Positions 42,529-46,898 of a DNA stretch of 46,898 bases are shown here, piece after piece. The stretch is from an uncultured Myxococcales bacterium. Its GTDB lineage: Bacteria > Myxococcota_A > UBA9042. The position numbers and the translations under genes are program-made. The notes below the pieces were generated by a model. That model searched no databases and was not told the origin of the DNA. It was given only the letters and a program-made list of their open reading frames with translations. How positions within the stretch are numbered: the first letter of the stretch is position 1; the number at the start of each line of letters is the position of its first letter. Location of the stretch: positions 1 to 46,898 of the forward strand of contig CAIMEY010000096.1 in NCBI GenBank assembly GCA_903840165.1. Direction: 5' to 3'.

Positions 42529-42915
42529 ATGGCTAGCAATTCGAATTGGCATCCCTGGGCAGGTCGTGTGCTCACCGGCCTCCCCGCGTTGGGCATGCTG
42601 GCCAGCGCCGGTATGAAGCTCAGCCAGAAGCCTGAAATGGTTGCGAATTTTCAGAAGTTCGGCTTTGCCCCGGGGCTTCTGACGCCGATTGCGGTTGTCG
42701 AATTGCTGTGCACAATTCTGTACTTGATTCCAAGGACGGCTGCGCTCGGTGCCATCTTGCTGACCGGATATCTTGGCGGTGCGGTTGTCACGCATCTACG
42801 CGCCGGGGAACCGGTTTTTGCTCCGATCATCCTGGGCATTCTGGTCTGGGGAGGTCTGTTCGCCCGCGATAGTCGGGTGCGGGCACTGATTCCGCTTCGT
42901 GGGCCAGAAGCGTAG
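42529..42915 (+). CDS. DoxX-family membrane protein
   Basis: 128 residues from ATG 42529 with AGGAG 6 nt upstream. Four hydrophobic segments (RVLTGLPALGMLASAGMKL, LLTPIAVVELLCTILYLI, ALGAILLTGYLGGAVV, FAPIILGILVWGGLF). The YLGGAVVTHLRAG stretch is typical of the DoxX/DUF4870-like group. The family is linked to quinone-related redox or oxidative-stress functions in several bacteria, but the exact role is uncertain. Copy G of the 26-bp motif lies upstream. Confidence 0.82.
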   Translation: MASNSNWHPWAGRVLTGLPALGMLASAGMKLSQKPEMVANFQKFGFAPGLLTPIAVVELLCTILYLIPRTAALGAILLTGYLGGAVVTHLRAGEPVFAPIILGILVWGGLFARDSRVRALIPLRGPEA

Positions 42916-42967
42916 CGATCTACAGCCAACTCAAGATCTTAGCGAGAACCCAAGGCGGTCCCGAGCT

Positions 42968-43558
42968 TCACAGCTCATCGAGTTGATCCGGGTCCAGGCC
43001 GACGAGTTTCCACACCACAGCGCCGGAGAATCCTGCACGGGCTAGGGCGGCTGCGTCCTTTTGGCGCCGCTCAAGCCGTTGTTCTGGCGAGCGAAAAGGC
43101 CCAAGCCGTCGGCGCTTGGCCAGTTGCAGGGCGGCTTGCCACTCGACCTCCCGCGCGTCGCCCAGCTCAGCGATAGCGCCGCGGATATCCTCGGAAGTAA
43201 TGCCTTTTTGCATGAGCCGAAACGCGGTAGCTCGGGGTGCCAAGCCGCGGTCTGTCCAGATTCGGGCGGCGTGCTGGGCATAGCGCCCATCATCCAAGGC
43301 ACCGGCTTGAACAAATTCATCAATGATGCCTTGGATTTGACCCAGCCAACCGGGGACATCTTCGGCACCAAACTGCTCGGCACGCTGAGCCTTGTCCACG
43401 TGGCGGAGCAGAACGCGTCGCAAGTTGCTAGAAGGACCGCCAAATCGTCCGACATAGTCTTCCGCCAACTGCCGCAACCGCACCGAGGTCAGCGTCGGTG
43501 AAGGCCGTTTGCGCGGGCCAGCGGACGAGTCGACATCGTATTCACGGTGAAAGGACAT
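42968..43558 (-). CDS. recX: RecX family regulatory protein
   Basis: 196 residues from ATG 43558; TTG 43564 is an alternative. The RecX helical repeats are recognisable: LTSVRLRQLAEDYVGRFGG, LDDGRYAQHAARIWTDRGLAPRATAFRLMQKGI and SGAVVWKLVGLD. RecX binds RecA filaments and blocks recombinase activity. Unusually, recA is not next to it; the neighbours are DoxX and a cysteine-synthase-like gene. The N-terminus of about 25 residues is charged and extra. Confidence 0.82.
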   Translation of the reverse strand: MSFHREYDVDSSAGPRKRPSPTLTSVRLRQLAEDYVGRFGGPSSNLRRVLLRHVDKAQRAEQFGAEDVPGWLGQIQGIIDEFVQAGALDDGRYAQHAARIWTDRGLAPRATAFRLMQKGITSEDIRGAIAELGDAREVEWQAALQLAKRRRLGPFRSPEQRLERRQKDAAALARAGFSGAVVWKLVGLDPDQLDEL

Positions 43559-43594
43559 CGGCAAACCATGTGAAATAAAAAGGAAATGCCAGAA

Positions 43595-44557
43595 CTAGGC
43601 GGCGGAGCTCAGCATTGCTGCCGTTAGGACGGGGTCATGCTCGTAGGGACAGCGGCCCGCTAGGCAATGGCGCAGGCCTACGGACTGATACTTCACGTAA
43701 CTATCGGAAAAGACTGTGACCACTACAGGATAACGGTGCTGCAGTTGTCGTGCAGCGGCAAAGTTGGCACCGGCTGAAATGCCAATACAATAGCCATATT
43801 CAGAAGCAAGGCGCTGAGCGGACGTGCGCGCCTCCTCGGTGGACACGCAAACAACCTCATCAATGAGCGGGTGCAGGCCGCCCTGCCCGTCGCCGGCCAG
43901 CGCGGGAATAAAGCCGTCGCCGATGCCGCCGATGCCGTGACTGCCTGGGGCCCTTCCACTCATCACCGCGGATTCACTGGGTTCTACCGCGGCGATGACG
44001 ATGCGGGGAAACGCCGCCCGGAGCCGGCGCCCTACGCCGATCAGGGTGCCGCCGGTGCCCACGCCTGCGACGAAAGCGTCGACGTGGGTGATGCCTAAAG
44101 TACTTAGACTGGCAACGATTTCTTCACCCGTCGTCCGCTCGTGGCATTCGGCATTGAGCGGGTTGGAAAACTGATCCGGGTTGAACCAGCCGTTCTTGCG
44201 GCCCAATTCGTCGCGAATCGCCGCAGCTTCGGCAAAGCTGCCCTCGGCCGAGCACAGGACCAATTCGGCCCCAAGACTGCGAATGGCCTGCTTGCGCTCT
44301 TCCGTCATGTTTTCAGGCATGACGATGGTGATCGGGTAGCCCTTGGCGCGGGCGACCCAGGCCAAAGCGATGCCGGTATTGCCGCTGGTTGCCTCAACAA
44401 TGCGTTGGCCAGGCCGCAAAAGCCCCAAGCGTTCGCTTTGTTCTAGGATGTACAGGCCAATCCGGTCCTTGATGCTGCCGCACGGGTTGGTACATTCGAG
44501 CTTGGCGTAGACGCCCTCGACATCAATGAGCGGCGTGCGACCTACCAAGCGTTCCAT
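43595..44557 (-). CDS. Cysteine synthase family PLP enzyme
   Basis: 320 residues from ATG 44557 with GGAGG 8 nt upstream. Fold-type II PLP enzyme: Lys30 in NPCGSIKDR for the Schiff base, SGNTG at about 55-65, GVGTGGTLIG phosphate loop, GISAGANF near the C-terminus. The enzyme makes cysteine from O-acetylserine (or a phospho- or succinyl-ester) and sulfide. The C-terminal VGLRHCLAGRCPYEHDP with a Cys pair is an extension not usual in CysK or CysM, so a cystathionine beta-synthase-like role is also possible. It runs in the same direction as the Rieske lipoprotein gene, 54 bp downstream of it. Confidence 0.87.
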   Translation of the reverse strand: MERLVGRTPLIDVEGVYAKLECTNPCGSIKDRIGLYILEQSERLGLLRPGQRIVEATSGNTGIALAWVARAKGYPITIVMPENMTEERKQAIRSLGAELVLCSAEGSFAEAAAIRDELGRKNGWFNPDQFSNPLNAECHERTTGEEIVASLSTLGITHVDAFVAGVGTGGTLIGVGRRLRAAFPRIVIAAVEPSESAVMSGRAPGSHGIGGIGDGFIPALAGDGQGGLHPLIDEVVCVSTEEARTSAQRLASEYGYCIGISAGANFAAARQLQHRYPVVVTVFSDSYVKYQSVGLRHCLAGRCPYEHDPVLTAAMLSSAA

Positions 44558-44611
44558 AGACTTGCCTCCGCATTGGTGTCTACTCGCCTGCCAGCGCTTT
44601 GTCAACGCGCC

Positions 44612-45052
44612 CTAGGCCACGGTCACCGTCGTCCGAGCAGCCGCATCTACTTGTTGTGATTGATGAATCGTCACCACACCGGTCGTGCTGACCGTCACCG
44701 CGTAGTGCTGAAGCTGGGAACGCGCTGGCCCGGCGGTCGGATTGCCGTTGTTGTCAAAGCTGCTGCCATGGCATTGGCAGTAGATATTCCCTGGCGCCAC
44801 GCTACCTTGCGAGGTCATGTCGCATTGCGCGTGCGTGCACAGTGCGCTCATGCCATAAAGGCCTGCACTGTCGCGCCCGATGATCACAGAATCACTGCCA
44901 ATTCCCCGTAGCGTGCCGACGGGAATCGCACTAACGTTGCCGCAGTTGACGTCGGCCCCGGAGTTGCCCATGCAGCCGGTCATGGCCATGGAGCTGGCAG
45001 CGCCAGAAATGCACATAATCTTTACGAATTCGCGTCGTGACGTGTGACCCAT
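44612..45052 (-). CDS. Tat-exported Rieske iron-sulfur lipoprotein
   Basis: 146 residues from ATG 45052, preceded by GAGGAG at 6 nt. N-terminus HTSRREFVKIMCISGAASSM is a twin-arginine signal, and AMTGC looks like a lipobox. Rieske ligands are Cys72-Thr-His74 (CTHAQC) and CQCHGSSF, both with the paired Cys that form the stabilising disulfide in high-potential Rieske centres. Unlike bc1-type Rieske proteins it is a short domain without a membrane helix, and no cytochrome b gene is adjacent. Similar free-standing periplasmic Rieske lipoproteins occur in Myxococcota. The frame before it ends 9 nt upstream. Confidence 0.87.
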   Translation of the reverse strand: MGHTSRREFVKIMCISGAASSMAMTGCMGNSGADVNCGNVSAIPVGTLRGIGSDSVIIGRDSAGLYGMSALCTHAQCDMTSQGSVAPGNIYCQCHGSSFDNNGNPTAGPARSQLQHYAVTVSTTGVVTIHQSQQVDAAARTTVTVA

Positions 45053-45061
45053 GGTCGCTCC

Positions 45062-45298
45062 TCAGGCAGGGACGAAGCCAAATTTGCTGGCATCGTTAGG
45101 GAATTTGTAGAGGCGGCAGGGGAAAGCTTCTGCGTCGCCCTGACTGTCGAGGGCCGCGCAAACGGGGCCTCTGAGGCCATGGACGCACAGCAGTTGGCAG
45201 CGTGGACATAGTCGCCCGGAACACGTGTCCGCAGTCCTGGCCGGGACGAGTACCTCAAACCCGAAGTTCCTTGCGGATTCGAGGTACAGTGTTTGCTT
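45062..45298 (-). other. Cys-rich open frame without usual start codon, upstream of the Rieske gene
   Basis: 78 codons are open on the minus strand between TAG and TGA. The encoded sequence is protein-like: ESARNFGFEVLVPART near the start, then CPRCQLLCVHGL, ALDSQGDAEAFPCRLY and FPNDASKFGFVPA, with six Cys. The TGA overlaps the Rieske ribosome-binding site (TGAGGAG), an operon-like layout. No ATG, GTG or TTG exists in the frame; CTG at 45287-45289 is the only plausible initiator. It could be a real gene with rare start, a 5'-truncated gene, or chance. No family recognised. Confidence 0.4.
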
Positions 45299-45351
45299 CT
45301 AGTTTCAGGGGGGCCCGCGGCTGCAAAGTCCACAACGCCGAATCCTTACCG

Positions 45352-45377
45352 GTAACCCGCAAAGGACTTAGGGTTAC
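45352..45377 (-). other. Inverted repeat directly after the fibrinogen-like gene
   Basis: GTAACCC and GGGTTAC form a perfect 7-bp stem around a 12-nt loop, beginning 6 nt after the stop codon. It may act as a transcript-end hairpin, but no T-run follows. CTTAGGGTTAC in it resembles part of the 26-bp motif. Confidence 0.4.
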
Positions 45378-45382
45378 GTGTA

Positions 45383-46898
45383 CTAGCGCACGTACCACTC
45401 GTAGCGGTAGGACACGCCTACGGTGTACTGGGAACTATTATGATTATTGCCGATGGACGCCCGTGTCGACGTGCCGTTCTGACTGCCATCAAGGTACGCC
45501 GTGCACGATCCGCAGCCACAGCTGCAGAATCGCTGAGGATCTGTGTAGGTCTCGATCTTCATGTGCGATCCGGCCTCCATGGCGTACCCGTTGCTGTCAC
45601 TGTCGTCCATGTACAAGCCCAGGCCAACATTGGAGTTATTGGCCCATCGGTAATAGGACGACAGGCGAAATCCGTCCTGCGTGCTGCCGCAGTTGCCGTA
45701 GTAGGAGTTGGAGTAAACTTCAGCCGCAAAGCCGGTAAATGTGTCATAAGGTGCTGCAAGTCCAGCGCTTTTTACGCCAGCAGTCTGTTGATGCCCGGCG
45801 CCAGAAGAGCCACCGTTGCAGCCGCCCGTTGCGTTGGCCGTGCCATCGCCCATGGCTACGGTGAAGAAGCTGTTGAAATTCTTGCTACTTGCCAGATTCC
45901 AAGAACGCCAGCCGACCACCGCCGCTCCCTCGGCGTCCGTGGTATTGCGAATCACCAAGAGCAGTTGTGTCCCGGTCAGGCTCTGTGCGGCGAGGCTCTT
46001 GTAATCGGTGGCCCAACGCTGAGCGAATGCACCGAACTCCGTGCTTGCGCTCCAAATTCCGGCGTTGAGCGTCGAGATCGTCGCGTCGTCGGTGTTGAGG
46101 TTCATGACCAGCGTCCACCCGCCGCCGTCTTGGCTCATGTCGCAGTAGGCGCTAAAGGCCGCCGCGCCGCCGGGGCCGTCGGGGTCAAGCGTGTAGACGC
46201 CGCTCTTGGCTCCGGCAGTGCACGTAAGTGCCTGATTGCAACTGAGATAGCCGGCGCTTGGGTCGATGCAGACGCCGTTGACCAAGCACGATCCCGCCTT
46301 GTTGGTGTGCGTGCAGGAGTGCGTGCTCGCGCCGGTCGAGACGCAAGCGTCATCGGTGCACGACTTGCCGTCATCGCAATCCCCAGGCGCGGTGCCCGGT
46401 TTGCAGACACCACTGGCACAGGTATCGCCCAGCGTGCAGCCGTTGCCGTCATCACAGGCTGCGGTGTTGTTGGTGTGCAGGCATCCGACAATGGAATCGC
46501 ATACATCGGTAGTACACGGATTACCGTCATCGCAGGAACTAGGCGCGCCCGACACGCATTTGCCGGCGCCGCACTTGTCGCCAACGGTGCAGGCGGTACC
46601 GTCGTCGCAGACCGCCGTGTTGTTGGCGTGCTGACAGCCGAGCTTGGTGCTGCAACTATCGTCCGTGCAGGGGTTTGCGTCATTGCAGTTGAGGGCACCG
46701 CCGGGCCCGCAGAATCCGGCCGTGCATTGGTCGCCCAATGTGCAGGCGTTGCCGTCGTCGCAGCCCACGGCGTTATTGGCGTGCTGGCAGCCGGTCTTGC
46801 TGTTGCAACTGTCGTCTGTGCAAGGGTTTCCGTCGTCACACGTCAGTACCATGCCGGCAAGGCAAGCGCCCTTGTCGCAGGCGTCGCCCACGGTGCAA
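45383..46898 (-). CDS. Cys-repeat protein with fibrinogen/intelectin-like C-terminal domain (5' end outside window)
   Basis: At least 505 codons are seen; the frame continues past the window edge, and the GTG at 46891 lies inside a repeat unit (CTVGDACDKGAC), so it is not the start. The N-terminal part has six or more units of type CDDGNPCTDDSCNSKTGCQHANN, alternating with CTVGDKCGAGKC-like units, about 40-45 residues each. A Cys spacer leads to AYCDMSQDGGGWTLVMNLN, the entry motif of fibrinogen-related and intelectin-like domains. The domain then shows WRSWNLASSKNFN, DGFRLSSYYRW and an end YRYEWYVR, with a CSCGCGSC insertion near the C-terminus. Probably a secreted glycan-binding or adhesion protein; that is inference. 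Confidence 0.83.
   Translation of the reverse strand, partial: CTVGDACDKGACLAGMVLTCDDGNPCTDDSCNSKTGCQHANNAVGCDDGNACTLGDQCTAGFCGPGGALNCNDANPCTDDSCSTKLGCQHANNTAVCDDGTACTVGDKCGAGKCVSGAPSSCDDGNPCTTDVCDSIVGCLHTNNTAACDDGNGCTLGDTCASGVCKPGTAPGDCDDGKSCTDDACVSTGASTHSCTHTNKAGSCLVNGVCIDPSAGYLSCNQALTCTAGAKSGVYTLDPDGPGGAAAFSAYCDMSQDGGGWTLVMNLNTDDATISTLNAGIWSASTEFGAFAQRWATDYKSLAAQSLTGTQLLLVIRNTTDAEGAAVVGWRSWNLASSKNFNSFFTVAMGDGTANATGGCNGGSSGAGHQQTAGVKSAGLAAPYDTFTGFAAEVYSNSYYGNCGSTQDGFRLSSYYRWANNSNVGLGLYMDDSDSNGYAMEAGSHMKIETYTDPQRFCSCGCGSCTAYLDGSQNGTSTRASIGNNHNSSQYTVGVSYRYEWYVR

Noticed and set aside
45022..45333. 103-codon minus-strand frame overlapping the Rieske start
   Set aside because: It overlaps the well supported Rieske gene in another frame, and its Ser/Arg/Pro-rich sequence looks less protein-like than the frame at 45062-45298.

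Overview
The window looks like chromosomal DNA of a GC-rich Gram-negative bacterium, most likely a member of Myxococcota or a related former deltaproteobacterial lineage. This is inferred from several things together: many secreted lipoproteins with an acidic Ala/Asp/Gly-rich linker after the lipobox Cys, long arrays of CDDGNPCTTD-type Cys repeats, a MopE-like CDGIDNDCNG motif, a MYXO-CTERM-like tail (hydrophobic segment plus RRR) on a subtilase, several FHA-domain proteins, and frequent GTG and TTG starts. No rRNA, tRNA, CRISPR array, transposase, phage gene or plasmid gene was seen.

Layout. 1-938 is the 5' part of a minus-strand FHA/proline-rich/coiled-coil protein that leaves the window. 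1.06-6.1 kb holds carbohydrate and cell-wall enzymes: a NamZ-like exo-N-acetylmuramidase (minus), a GH99-like glycosidase coupled to a lipoprotein (plus), and a bifunctional 6-phosphofructo-2-kinase/fructose-2,6-bisphosphatase of the kind best known from eukaryotes (minus). 6.2-14.5 kb is a plus-strand run: a 1142-residue Cys-repeat lipoprotein, a second Cys-rich lipoprotein, a protein with two divergent FHA domains, a solitary Dam-type adenine methyltransferase and another lipoprotein. 14.8-18.4 kb is a three-gene overlapping operon: MepA-like LAS peptidase, membrane protein fused to a spermidine-synthase-like domain, and a small protein of unknown function. 18.5-31 kb is rich in surface proteins: an S8 protease, two alpha/beta-hydrolase lipoproteins, a BNR-propeller lipoprotein, a MopE/TSP1/glycine-rich lipoprotein, plus dienelactone hydrolase and SDR enzymes. 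31.2-32.7 kb is a FetAB-type iron exporter. 32.9-37 kb is a giant sortilin/BNR-repeat protein. 37.1-38.3 kb has a GreA/B-like factor and a glycine-rich RRM protein with a good terminator and a leader hairpin. 38.9-45 kb is mostly housekeeping: SelB, a DUF1415-like protein, a Rieske ferredoxin, DoxX, RecX, a cysteine-synthase-like PLP enzyme and a Tat-type Rieske lipoprotein. The right edge holds a partial Cys-repeat protein with a fibrinogen/intelectin-like C-terminal domain.

The most unexpected signal is not a gene. A sequence of about 26 bp (AGGAGCCCT, then a loosely kept NNAGG, then TTAACC-like and CGTTGA-like parts at constant spacing) recurs at least eight times with an exact 9-mer core, nearly always between genes and in both orientations. 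Two stop-bounded frames without a usual start codon, at 31.0-31.2 kb and 45.1-45.3 kb, share an SAxxFG[FY]EV-VPA-like stretch. These are the best places to look for something undescribed.
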